A stretch of DNA of 64,000 nt, from NCBI RefSeq assembly GCF_034314085.1, contig NZ_JAVIWI010000001.1:2542001-2606000 (forward strand), given 5' to 3'. Below, one piece after another: positions 57,131-64,000 of this stretch. A model generated the notes under the pieces. That model was not told where the DNA came from. It saw nothing but the letters and a program-made list of their open reading frames with translations, and ran no database searches. The DNA is from Undibacterium sp. 5I1. GTDB taxonomy: Bacteria; Pseudomonadota; Gammaproteobacteria; Burkholderiales; Burkholderiaceae_D. The translations under genes were made by a program, and so were the position numbers. Numbering within the stretch: the stretch's first letter is position 1; each line of letters starts with the position of its first letter.

Positions 57131-58678
57131 CTAAAATCGAGGCAAATCTGGGAACTTCAATTGTCCGCGTTTGACATGCATACGCCCGTACTCAGCACAG
57201 CGACGCAAAGTCGGAATTGCTTTATCCGGGTTGAGCAAAAATGCGGTGTCAAACGAGCGCTTTACCGCACGGAAGGCATCTAACTCTGCAGCAGAAAACT
57301 GCACGCACATCGAGTTAATTTTTTCTATGCCTACTCCATGCTCACCAGTAATCGTGCCGCCGACTTCTACACATAATTCCAGTATCTCCGCACCGAATAA
57401 TTCAGCCTGATGAAACTCCCCTTCCTTGTTCGAGTCGAACAAAATCAAAGGATGCAAATTACCATCGCCAGCATGGAATACGTTAGCGCAACGCAAGCCA
57501 TATTTTTGTTCCATAGCTGCAATGCCGAGTAATACCTGGGACAGATTTTTGCGTGGAATCGTGCCATCCATACAGTAATAATCAGGAGAAATCCGGCCAG
57601 CAGCAGGGAAGGCATTTTTACGACCCGACCAGAACTTAAGCCGCTCTGCTTCGCTTTGAGAGACAGCGATAGCGGTAGCACCTGCGTTTTCCAGCACTTC
57701 GCACATGCGCTGGATCTCTTCTTCTACTTCATCATCGGTGCCATCGGATTCGCATAATAAAATCGCCTCGGCATCGACGTCGTAACCTGCTTTTACAAAC
57801 GGCTCTACCATGCGTGATGAGGTCTTATCCATCATCTCTAATCCGGCCGGAATAATGCCTGCGGCAATCACATTCGCGACGGCGTTACCGCCTTTCACCA
57901 CGTCATCAAACGAGGCCATGATGACGCGCGCGGCTTGTGGCTTAGGAACTAATTTGACAGTTACCTCGGTGACAACACCGAGCATGCCTTCTGAACCAAT
58001 GAATACAGCGAGAAGGTCAAGCCCTGGGGCGTCTAATGACTCGCCACCCAATTCAATTACCTCACCATCAATGGTGATAGCGCGAACGCGTAAAACATTG
58101 TGAACGGTCAAGCCGTACTTGAGACAATGTACACCGCCAGAATTTTCGGCAACGTTACCACCTATCGTGCAGGCGATTTGGGAAGATGGATCGGGTGCGT
58201 AATACAAGCCTAAAGTAGATACGGCTTCTGAGATGGCAAGATTGCGTACGCCAGGCTGGACAATAGCCGTGCGCGAATAGGCATCCACCTTGATAATTTT
58301 GTTTAGTCTGGCGGTAGATAATACAACGCCATCGACGATAGGCATCGCGCCACCGGATAAGCCAGTACCGGCACCGCGCGGTACGATAGGGACGTTGAGT
58401 TCGCGGCAAATATTTACGACGGCAATCACTTGCTGCTCATTTTCAGGCAAGCTGACGACCATAGGTAATTGACGATAAGCCGCTAAGCCATCGCACTCAT
58501 ACGGTCGGGTATCTTCTTCCTGATATAGCACGCTGCGCTCTGGTAATACCTTTAGCAATGCAGCGACCACCGCACGCTGGCGCTGCTGATGCGCCTGGGT
58601 TGATTGCGATGCTACTTGCGGCAGTGTTTGTGGCAGTATTTGTTTTGGCTGCACGTCATCAATTGCTGTCTGCGTCAT
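57131..58678 (-). CDS. glcD: Glycolate oxidase FAD-linked subunit GlcD
   Basis: 515 residues, slightly long because of a 35-residue Gln-rich leader. FAD contact VPRGAGTGLSGGAMP, then DPSSQIACTIGGNVAENSGG, and C-terminal HAGDGNLHPLILFD and GTITGEHGVGIEK of the FAD-linked oxidase C domain. It oxidises glycolate, or D-lactate, to glyoxylate. First gene of glcD-E-F-lrgA-lrgB. No glcC regulator is adjacent. Confidence 0.95.
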   Translation of the reverse strand: MTQTAIDDVQPKQILPQTLPQVASQSTQAHQQRQRAVVAALLKVLPERSVLYQEEDTRPYECDGLAAYRQLPMVVSLPENEQQVIAVVNICRELNVPIVPRGAGTGLSGGAMPIVDGVVLSTARLNKIIKVDAYSRTAIVQPGVRNLAISEAVSTLGLYYAPDPSSQIACTIGGNVAENSGGVHCLKYGLTVHNVLRVRAITIDGEVIELGGESLDAPGLDLLAVFIGSEGMLGVVTEVTVKLVPKPQAARVIMASFDDVVKGGNAVANVIAAGIIPAGLEMMDKTSSRMVEPFVKAGYDVDAEAILLCESDGTDDEVEEEIQRMCEVLENAGATAIAVSQSEAERLKFWSGRKNAFPAAGRISPDYYCMDGTIPRKNLSQVLLGIAAMEQKYGLRCANVFHAGDGNLHPLILFDSNKEGEFHQAELFGAEILELCVEVGGTITGEHGVGIEKINSMCVQFSAAELDAFRAVKRSFDTAFLLNPDKAIPTLRRCAEYGRMHVKRGQLKFPDLPRF

Positions 58679-58810
58679 AGTGGCTCCCTTTTAACGACTC
58701 GCTTTTAGCGATGACCTTTTGGTGATTCTGTTTTTCATTTAGTGTAATCAAACTCGTCTTTGTTGTGATGAATTGTTGCAAAGCGCTGCGCTGAATAATT
58801 TTCAGGCGTA

Positions 58811-58840
58811 AAAAAAGGACGCCGCAGCATCCTTTTTTAT
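58811..58840 (-). terminator. Terminator of erpA
   Basis: On the minus strand GGATGC and GCGTCC pair (one G-U) around TGCG, flanked by A6 and T7 runs. It lies about 20 bases past the erpA stop. Confidence 0.82.
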
Positions 58841-58857
58841 CCCAACTCTCGCAAATA

Positions 58858-59208
58858 TTATGCGGAGAAAGAAGATCCACAACCACAGGTTGTTGTCGCA
58901 TTTGGGTTTTTAATCACAAATTGCGCGCCTTCTAAGTCATCTTTGTAATCAATCTCTGCACCAACCAGATACTGGTAGCTCATTGAGTCGATCAACAACT
59001 GCACGCCATTTTTAGTCATTGCGGTGTCGTCTTCATTGATGATTTCATCAAAAGTAAAACCGTACTGAAAACCCGAGCATCCGCCACCTTGGACAAAGAC
59101 GCGTAGTTTCAGATCAGGATTACCTTCTTCTTCAATCAATTGTGCTACTTTAGCGGCGGCACTCTCACTAAAAATAATTGGTGCTGGCATTTCGGCTACT
59201 GCATTCAT
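58858..59208 (-). CDS. erpA: Iron-sulfur cluster insertion protein ErpA
   Basis: 116 residues, A-type carrier. The three cluster cysteines are Cys44 in [10 protein letters not shown] and Cys108/Cys110 in the C-terminal CGCGSSF. It delivers [4Fe-4S] clusters to targets such as IspG/IspH. Start [18 protein letters not shown] with AGGAGC upstream. Ends in a strong terminator. Bactofilin lies 103 bases upstream on the same strand. Confidence 0.95.
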   Translation of the reverse strand: MNAVAEMPAPIIFSESAAAKVAQLIEEEGNPDLKLRVFVQGGGCSGFQYGFTFDEIINEDDTAMTKNGVQLLIDSMSYQYLVGAEIDYKDDLEGAQFVIKNPNATTTCGCGSSFSA

Positions 59209-59311
59209 TTCGTGCTCCTACTGTTCTGACAGGTCTTTATTATAGACCTATATGGTGTTGGGTGTTTCAGTGACGCGGTTGCTTGTACTTAAGCTTAGCG
59301 AGTAATAAAGC

Positions 59312-59701
59312 TTAGCTGTGCGAGGAAGCTAATTTCAATACGGGCTCGCTAGCTTGTTCATGTGTCAATTTACCAGTAACTAAAGCGCCGTTCATCATTT
59401 CTAGCGCCTTATAGTGCACATCGCCTGAAATTCTGGCTTTAGGTTGCAACTCAATCAATTCTGAAGAAAAAACAGGCCCGTTGATTTCGCCATTCACAAC
59501 GACATGACCGGCGCGGACTTCGCCATCAATTTTAGCTTGCTCAGAAATGACCAGCATGCTGGATTCTTCAGGATTAGCGATGACGTTACCGGTCACATGA
59601 CCATCAATCCGCAGGCCGCCTTTGAAATGCAAATCGCCTTGGATGCTGGTGGAAACGCCAATCAGGCTATCAATCGTATTTTTATTTTTGCGATTAAACA
59701 T
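59312..59701 (-). CDS. Bactofilin (polymer-forming cytoskeletal protein)
   Basis: 129 residues. The central beta-helix has the repeating pattern GDLHFKGGLRIDGHVTGNV, then GEVRAGHVVVNGEINGPV, typical of bactofilins (DUF583), with short disordered ends. Bactofilins polymerise without nucleotide on the inner membrane and place cell-wall or stalk machinery. It starts 11 bases after the DUF6776-like gene, so the pair is probably one unit. Confidence 0.95.
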   Translation of the reverse strand: MFNRKNKNTIDSLIGVSTSIQGDLHFKGGLRIDGHVTGNVIANPEESSMLVISEQAKIDGEVRAGHVVVNGEINGPVFSSELIELQPKARISGDVHYKALEMMNGALVTGKLTHEQASEPVLKLASSHS

Positions 59702-59712
59702 GAATAAACTCC

Positions 59713-60438
59713 TTACAAATTAATCGACTGCTGAGCGCGTATTTGACCTTTGTCCATCACTTTGGCTTGTAGCGATTTTACCGTTGCGCCTTCTGGCAAA
59801 GTAACTACACCCTCTAAACGCTGGTAGTATCTAAACGATAACTTTAGTTTGCCAGCATCGCCCATTTTAGGATCGGGGAATTGCATCATAACAGGTTTGC
59901 CAGCCTGTACTAAGGATAGCGATAACTGCACGTCACCAACAAAATCGCGCCCACCTTTACCGCCTTGCATAATCAAAATACGATAACGCATTTGATTTGG
60001 CGCAACCATTTCTGCTTTAACTCGCTGCACAGTAATGCCTTCTGCGCCAGTAGCGGATGGCATTAGGCTTTCAAAGAAAGCTAAATCATCTTTTAGTTTC
60101 AGATTTTCTGCCGTCAGATTTTTGACCTGATCGGTTAGTTGCTTTTGCGTAGATTTCTCAATATTTTGCTGACTATCTACCGTGTTTACTTGTGCAGCCA
60201 GTTTGTCGCGTTCGGCAGTAATCTGTTCTATCTGCACATGTAGTTGCTCAACCTGCTCTGGTTTAATTTTCGGCCCAAACGCAAAACTGCGACCTAAATC
60301 GTAAGTCCACAGCGCAACGGCACCGCCTAAACCAAGAATCAAAACGATCAGCGCCGCTTTGATCGTCCAAGGCTGGTCTTGGCGTATCGTCATTTTCGAC
60401 GCGCTAAGACGTCGTAACGAAGAACGTGACTTAGCCAT
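59713..60438 (-). CDS. DUF6776-like membrane-anchored coiled-coil protein
   Basis: 241 residues. A basic N terminus (SRSSLRRLSASKMTIR), one membrane helix (TIKAALIVLILGLGGAVALWTYDLG), a coiled coil of about 70 residues (QVEQLHVQIEQITAERDKLAAQ...), and a C-terminal strand-rich domain beginning ITVQRVKAEMV. It sits between argC (three bases after the argC stop) and bactofilin, a layout common in Betaproteobacteria. It may be a membrane partner of the bactofilin. Family name from memory. Confidence 0.78.
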   Translation of the reverse strand: MAKSRSSLRRLSASKMTIRQDQPWTIKAALIVLILGLGGAVALWTYDLGRSFAFGPKIKPEQVEQLHVQIEQITAERDKLAAQVNTVDSQQNIEKSTQKQLTDQVKNLTAENLKLKDDLAFFESLMPSATGAEGITVQRVKAEMVAPNQMRYRILIMQGGKGGRDFVGDVQLSLSLVQAGKPVMMQFPDPKMGDAGKLKLSFRYYQRLEGVVTLPEGATVKSLQAKVMDKGQIRAQQSINL

Positions 60439-60441
60439 GCC

Positions 60442-61479
60442 TTAAGGCAGAACAGCGACGTGCTGTAAGCCCGTGCGTTCATCCAGATCAAACATAATAT
60501 TCATACATTGCACAGCTTGACCAGCTGAGCCCTTGACCAGATTATCTTGCACCACCAAAACGATCACTGTGTTCCCGTTATTTGGTCTATGCAAAGCCAA
60601 ACGTAGCATATTTGATGCACGGGTAGACCGGGTCTCTGGATGGCTAGCAAATGGCATCACATCCACAAAAGGTTCATCTTTATAGGCATCAACAAATAAC
60701 GCCTGTAAGTCTTCATTGCTTATTTCTTGCGTCAGGCGACCATATAAAGTCGAATGCATGCCACGTATCATTGGCACCAGATGAGGCGTAAATAGCAATC
60801 CAATTTTGTCGTCTGTCACATATTGTAGTTGCTCGACGGTCTCTGGATGATGACGATGACCCGACACGCTATACGCTTTGAAATTATCGCCCGCTTCAGT
60901 AAACAACAAACTGATTTCTGCCTTGCGACCCGCTCCAGAGACACCGGACTTGCAATCGGCAATCAGATTGCCTGCATCAATTACACCAGCCTTTAGCAAC
61001 GGATAAAAGCCGAGCTGCATGGTTGTCGGATAGCAGCCGGGATTACCAATAACACGTGCTGTTTTGATCGCGGCACGATTCAGTTCAGGCAAACCATACA
61101 CAGCCTCAGCCAACACGTCTGTGCAACTATGGGGAATGCCGTACCATTTTTCAAACTGATTAACATCTTTTAAACGAAAATCCGCTGCCAGATCGATTAC
61201 TTTGACACCCGCAGCCAGCAACTCAGGCGCTTGCGCCATGGCGACACCGTGTGGCGTCGCGAAAAATACCACATCGCATTCAGTTAATTTTGCTTTATCA
61301 GGGGAAGAAAATGCGATATCAAGATGTCCACGCAGAGACGGATACATGTCCGCCACTGGCAATCCATCTTCCTTACGTGAAGTGATTGCAACGATTTGCG
61401 CCTGCGGGTGAGTAGCTAACAAGCGTAACAGCTCCACGCCCGTGTAACCAGTGCCACCAACTATACCTATTTTGATCAT
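60442..61479 (-). CDS. argC: N-acetyl-gamma-glutamyl-phosphate reductase
   Basis: 345 residues. NADP-binding [17 protein letters not shown] at the N terminus, catalytic Cys in GNPGCYPTT, and the later HPETVEQL and [13 protein letters not shown]. It performs the third step of arginine synthesis. Follows rpsI by 160 bases with a terminator between, so it has its own promoter. Confidence 0.96.
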   Translation of the reverse strand: MIKIGIVGGTGYTGVELLRLLATHPQAQIVAITSRKEDGLPVADMYPSLRGHLDIAFSSPDKAKLTECDVVFFATPHGVAMAQAPELLAAGVKVIDLAADFRLKDVNQFEKWYGIPHSCTDVLAEAVYGLPELNRAAIKTARVIGNPGCYPTTMQLGFYPLLKAGVIDAGNLIADCKSGVSGAGRKAEISLLFTEAGDNFKAYSVSGHRHHPETVEQLQYVTDDKIGLLFTPHLVPMIRGMHSTLYGRLTQEISNEDLQALFVDAYKDEPFVDVMPFASHPETRSTRASNMLRLALHRPNNGNTVIVLVVQDNLVKGSAGQAVQCMNIMFDLDERTGLQHVAVLP

Positions 61480-61583
61480 CGTATATTCCTCGACAGAAAT
61501 TTTGTTCGTATTTTAGCAGTAGAACCGACAAAAAATTGTAAATAAGACTCTGACATAAATTAGACTCTTAATACAGTTCCAAA

Positions 61584-61624
61584 TGAAAAAAGCCGCCAGG
61601 TAGATAACCTGACGGCTTTTTGAA
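61584..61624 (-). terminator. Terminator of rplM-rpsI
   Basis: AAAAAGCCGCCAGGT and ACCTGACGGCTTTTT pair (one mismatch) around AGATA; on the minus strand a T-rich tail follows. It lies 16 bases past the rpsI stop. Confidence 0.9.
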
Positions 61625-61639
61625 ACAGAGTCCGCGAGA

Positions 61640-62032
61640 TTAACGCTTGGAGAACTGCTTAGCGCGACGTGCTTTACGCAAGCCGACTTTTTTACGTTCA
61701 ACTTCACGAGCATCACGAGTAACGAAACCAGCTTTTGACAGCTCTGGCTTCAATGTTGCTTCGTAGTCGATCAATGCACGAGTAATACCGTGACGAACCG
61801 CACCAGCTTGGCCGGACTCGCCGCCGCCGTGAACGTTGACCATGATATCGAAAGTTTCGAGATGGTTAGTCAATTCCAAAGGCTGACGAATAACCATCAG
61901 ACCTGTTTCACGAGAGAAGTATTCGTTCGCTGGCTTACCGTTCACAACGATCTTGCCGCTGCCGGTTTTCAGGAAGACGCGAGCAACTGCGCTCTTGCGA
62001 CGGCCAGTACCGTAGTTGTAATTACCGATCAT
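61640..62032 (-). CDS. rpsI: 30S ribosomal protein uS9
   Basis: 130 residues. Opens [17 protein letters not shown] and ends with the basic [17 protein letters not shown] tail that reaches the P-site tRNA. Follows rplM by nine bases. Standard rplM-rpsI pair. Confidence 0.98.
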   Translation of the reverse strand: MIGNYNYGTGRRKSAVARVFLKTGSGKIVVNGKPANEYFSRETGLMVIRQPLELTNHLETFDIMVNVHGGGESGQAGAVRHGITRALIDYEATLKPELSKAGFVTRDAREVERKKVGLRKARRAKQFSKR

Positions 62033-62041
62033 GGCTAATCC

Positions 62042-62470
62042 TTAGATGTCGAGTACTTGAGGTTGCTGCGCAGTGTGCGGATGAGTTGCCTCAGCGTACA
62101 CTTTCAGCTTCTTGATCATCGCGTAACCGAGTGGGCCTTTAGGCAACATGCCTTTAACTGCCTTCTCGAGTGCACGGCCTGGAAAACGCGCTTGCATTTT
62201 CTGGAAATTAGTTTCGTAGATACCGCCTGGGTAGCCAGTGTGACGGTAGTAAGTCTTATTCAGAGCTTTAGTACCTGTAACACGCAGCTTACCTGCATTA
62301 ATTACGACGATGAAATCGCCCGTGTCAACGTGGGGAGTAAATTCAGGTTTGTGTTTGCCGCGCAAACGGAGTGCCACTTCGCTGGCAACACGTCCGAGTA
62401 TTTTGTCCGTCGCGTCAATCACGAACCAGTCGCGCTGCACTTCGTGTGCTTTTGCGGAAAAGGTTTTCAT
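62042..62470 (-). CDS. rplM: 50S ribosomal protein uL13
   Basis: 142 residues. Family blocks [34 protein letters not shown] and [16 protein letters not shown] are present. Expressed from the strong promoter at 62590-62618 with a leader that can form a GACTCTC/GAGAGTC stem, a possible site for L13 autoregulation. Confidence 0.98.
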   Translation of the reverse strand: MKTFSAKAHEVQRDWFVIDATDKILGRVASEVALRLRGKHKPEFTPHVDTGDFIVVINAGKLRVTGTKALNKTYYRHTGYPGGIYETNFQKMQARFPGRALEKAVKGMLPKGPLGYAMIKKLKVYAEATHPHTAQQPQVLDI

Positions 62471-62589
62471 GATGAATCCTAGTAAGAGTTAAAAACGCCC
62501 TGTGTTCTTGGTACTTTGGTGGTTCTGCCTACAATTAATTGACAGACTCTCCCTTGTAACTTCTCTCTTGGGCTAACAGAGAGTCGGAA

Positions 62590-62618
62590 ATTATAGTATT
62601 TTCAAGGACTTAGTGCAA
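62590..62618 (-). promoter_or_regulatory. Sigma-70 promoter of rplM-rpsI
   Basis: On the minus strand TTGCAC (-35) and a perfect TATAAT (-10) are 17 bases apart. The start would be about 110 bases upstream of rplM. The leader then holds GACTCTCTGTT...GAGAGTC, which can pair. Confidence 0.8.
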
Positions 62619-62681
62619 GCACTGTTTAAAAAATGAGCAAATAGATCGGCCATATCTTGATTAACCAAGCACAAAAAATGA

Positions 62682-62713
62682 ACAAAAAAAACCCGAAGAC
62701 TTGGCTTCGGGTT
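62682..62713 (-). terminator. Rho-independent terminator of the candidate small RNA
   Basis: AACCCGAAG (62690-62698) and CTTCGGGTT (62705-62713) are perfect 9-base arms with a six-base loop; on the minus strand eight T follow. No protein gene ends here, which is why a separate RNA is suspected. Confidence 0.85.
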
Positions 62714-62780
62714 GAATCCACCTAAGGAGGCAGAGGAGACAATTGCGTGGTTACTTAAAAGCAATACTTAAATAACCGAT
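62683..62780 (-). ncRNA. Candidate small RNA with anti-Shine-Dalgarno stretch
   Basis: A transcript of about 98 nt is predicted from the promoter at 62787-62815 to a strong terminator (stem AACCCGAAG/CTTCGGGTT, then U8). It carries CTCCTCTGCCTCCTTA, complementary to ribosome-binding sites, in what is probably the single-stranded middle. No open reading frame of note on either strand. No known family is recognised; the arrangement suggests a trans-acting repressor of translation. Confidence 0.5.
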
Positions 62781-62786
62781 GAGTCA

Positions 62787-62815
62787 ATAATAGAACAATA
62801 AATTGTGCAGTGCAA
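62787..62815 (-). promoter_or_regulatory. Sigma-70 promoter of the candidate small RNA
   Basis: On the minus strand TTGCAC (62810-62815) and TATTAT (62787-62792) are exactly 17 bases apart. The -35 is identical to that of the rplM promoter. Confidence 0.6.
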
Positions 62816-63005
62816 GATAATCTATGTAAATTTTTTAAAAATAGTGCCTTTTAAACTCATTTTTTTACAAGTTTTTTATAGCAGAAGCACTTATTTCTGA
62901 TTATCGGACTTGGGTGATGATTATGTGCAGCATTTTTTACTATTTTTGCGGAGAAATCCCAAACTTAGCGCTGCGTTACAATGATGCCCTGGTTATATTA
63001 TTTTA

Positions 63006-63104
63006 GGGCTTACGCAAAATTGTTCCTGCAAAGCTTAGTGACTGAGGCAGTACGCAAGTATGACTAGTCGCTACAACGCAGCCGGAGTAGTTTTGCGTAA
63101 AACC
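63006..63104 (+). repeat. Palindromic repeat family D, copy 2
   Basis: Edges TTACGCAAAA and TTTTGCGTAA are a perfect 10-base inverted repeat; interior AAAGCTTAGTGACTG and GACTAGTCGCTACAACG are related to the 8406 element. It ends 20 bases before the start of the OsmC-family gene. Confidence 0.68.
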
Positions 63105-63123
63105 TATATTTTGGAGGTAGCAC

Positions 63124-63582
63124 ATGGAAGCAACGGTACGTTGGACTGGTTTATCGGGTATGTCGTTTTTAGCAGAAACGGGCTCTGGCCATGCCGTCAT
63201 GATGGATGGCGCGCCCGATGGCGGCGGTCGCAATCTGGCACCGCGCCCGATGGAAATGGTGTTACTAGGGACTGGCGGCTGCTCTGCTTACGATGTGGTG
63301 TTGATATTGCGTAAAAGCAAACAAGATATACGTGGCTGCGAAGTCAAATTACAAGCAGAGCGGGCAGAAACCGAGCCCAAGGTTTTCACCAAGATCAATT
63401 TCCACTTTATCGTTCGCGGTCGTAACTTGAAACCTAACTTGGTGGAGCGCGCGATTAAACTCTCGCATGAAAAATATTGCTCTGCCTCGATCATGCTAGA
63501 GAAAACTGCTGCGATGACACACACCTATGAAATCATTGAGGACTTGGACTTAGCCTCAGAGCATGCGCAGCTTGTGGCTTAA
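63124..63582 (+). CDS. OsmC family protein (YhfA-like)
   Basis: 152 residues. OsmC-fold features: SFLAETGSGHAVMMDG, then the helix with PRPMEMVLLGTGGCSAYDVVLIL, where the Cys is the peroxidase-type nucleophile, and HEKYCSASIMLEKTAAM with the second Cys. YhfA-type members are a separate branch of OsmC/Ohr proteins, probably reducing organic peroxides but less studied. GGAGGT precedes the ATG by six bases. Confidence 0.9.
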   Translation: MEATVRWTGLSGMSFLAETGSGHAVMMDGAPDGGGRNLAPRPMEMVLLGTGGCSAYDVVLILRKSKQDIRGCEVKLQAERAETEPKVFTKINFHFIVRGRNLKPNLVERAIKLSHEKYCSASIMLEKTAAMTHTYEIIEDLDLASEHAQLVA

Positions 63583-63606
63583 ACTGGATGTTTTAATTGC
63601 CAGGCT

Positions 63607-64000
63607 TTAATTTCCGCCGGGCTTAGTATGATCAGGGTCGGCAGAATCGCGCTCTGCCGGCTCCTTTGGTGCAGTGTTTGCGGTAGCGTCTGTGACCTGA
63701 TCGACGGCGTTACTTGGTTTGTCTTGCAGCCTGCCAAAAATCGAAATATACGTCGGATAAAATGAGCAGTACATCACCACTGTCAACATCAGTGATACCG
63801 GCAACATAATAATCACGCCTAAAATTGGTTTGCCTACGATAAGGACGATGATTAAGCTCAATACGGTTGGTAACATCACCCCGATTAATAACCAGGACAA
63901 TCCATAAATCACGAACGCTTTACCAGCGCCACGCACCGCAAAAAAACTGTAAAAAACGGACTTGCCCAAGCCCATTTCTTGCCAAACGATCAGCGGCGCA
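63607..64000 (-). CDS. BPSS1780-like membrane protein (partial, 5' end beyond window)
   Basis: Only the C-terminal part is in the window: the frame stays open from the ATG at 63975 to the right edge (reading APLIVWQ before it), so that ATG is internal. Two long helices (AFVIYGLSWLLIGVMLPTVLSLIIVLIVG and ILGVIIMLPVSLMLTVVMYCSFYP) are followed by an acidic tail rich in Asp/Pro/Lys. Resembles the C terminus of BPSS1780 family proteins of Burkholderiales; function unknown. Confidence 0.72.
   Translation of the reverse strand, partial: APLIVWQEMGLGKSVFYSFFAVRGAGKAFVIYGLSWLLIGVMLPTVLSLIIVLIVGKPILGVIIMLPVSLMLTVVMYCSFYPTYISIFGRLQDKPSNAVDQVTDATANTAPKEPAERDSADPDHTKPGGN

Larger units (their letters stand above)
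62471..63123. other. Intergenic region rplM/osmC
   Basis: 653 bases. From the rplM side: the ribosomal leader with a hairpin, its sigma-70 promoter (62590-62618), a candidate minus-strand small RNA with its own promoter (62683-62815), about 190 bases of AT-rich sequence with nothing recognised, and a family D repeat (63006-63104) before the osmC-family ribosome site. Confidence 0.7.

Overview
This window looks like the chromosome of a betaproteobacterium of the order Burkholderiales, most likely an Oxalobacteraceae-type genome (Undibacterium or a relative). That placement is inferred from gene content and order and was not tested by a search. The clues are queA-tgt-yajC-secDF, recG followed by an OxyR-type regulator, rplM-rpsI followed by argC, a DUF6776-like gene, a bactofilin and erpA, a hemP-bfd-tonB-bfr iron block, and pilTU beside proC/yggS. 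The DNA is almost entirely ordinary core genome of moderate GC. I see no prophage, CRISPR array, complete insertion sequence, rRNA or tRNA gene.

Layout. 1-3.1 kb: a putatively Fur-controlled trio (Tat-type lipoprotein, DUF6662-like outer-membrane protein, FMN-binding protein). 3.1-7.3 kb: dacB, ahpD/ahpC with a near-consensus OxyR site, and psd. 7.6-11.2 kb: a hypothetical secreted protein, then the iron block hemP, a hypothetical gene, bfd, tonB and bfr. 11.3-16.7 kb: a glutathione S-transferase, purB, and a cytochrome b561/YceI/YceI/MarR cluster. 16.9-21.2 kb: an RND efflux pump and its adaptor. 21.5-28.4 kb: the tRNA-queuosine and Sec genes queA-tgt-(TraB/GumN)-yajC-secD-secF. 28.8-35 kb: recG, a GNAT protein, an SDR, oxyR, an SMR exporter and a second GNAT protein. 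35.2-42 kb: cell-envelope proteins (S41 protease with a small partner, a patatin/Omp85 PlpD-like protein, a small beta-barrel) and an XRE regulator. 42.1-46.7 kb: ugpBAEC. 46.9-49 kb: ubiA and a DUF883/YqjE/YqjK membrane trio. 49-53.5 kb: proC, yggS, pilT, pilU and a glutathione peroxidase. 53.6-58.7 kb: glcDEF joined to an LrgA/LrgB pair. 58.8-62.5 kb: erpA, bactofilin, a DUF6776-like gene, argC, rpsI and rplM. 62.6-64 kb: a candidate small RNA, an OsmC-family gene and the end of a BPSS1780-like membrane protein gene cut by the window edge.

Two themes tie genes together. Iron and oxidative stress recur: two Fur-like boxes, hemP/bfd/tonB/bfr, and oxyR together with an OxyR box in front of ahpC, which lies about 27 kb from oxyR. 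Glycolate use is suggested by glcDEF sharing one transcription unit with lrgAB, whose plant counterpart PLGG1 carries glycolate and glycerate.

The main non-coding surprise is a dense set of palindromic intergenic repeats. At least four families are present. Family A has about 85-bp elements edged by TATACTCC with a GTCCA...TGGAC core, and seven copies. Family B shares A's GTCCAATGATTCT arm and has two copies. Family C (AACCCAGATTTTC) has three occurrences and family D (TTACGCAAAAT) has two. There are also two large nested palindromes, near 13.8-14.05 kb and 32.8-33.08 kb. Some copies sit inside operons (ugpA-ugpE, glcD-glcE). The other leading candidate for something undescribed is a short minus-strand RNA upstream of rplM with its own promoter, an anti-Shine-Dalgarno stretch and a strong terminator.
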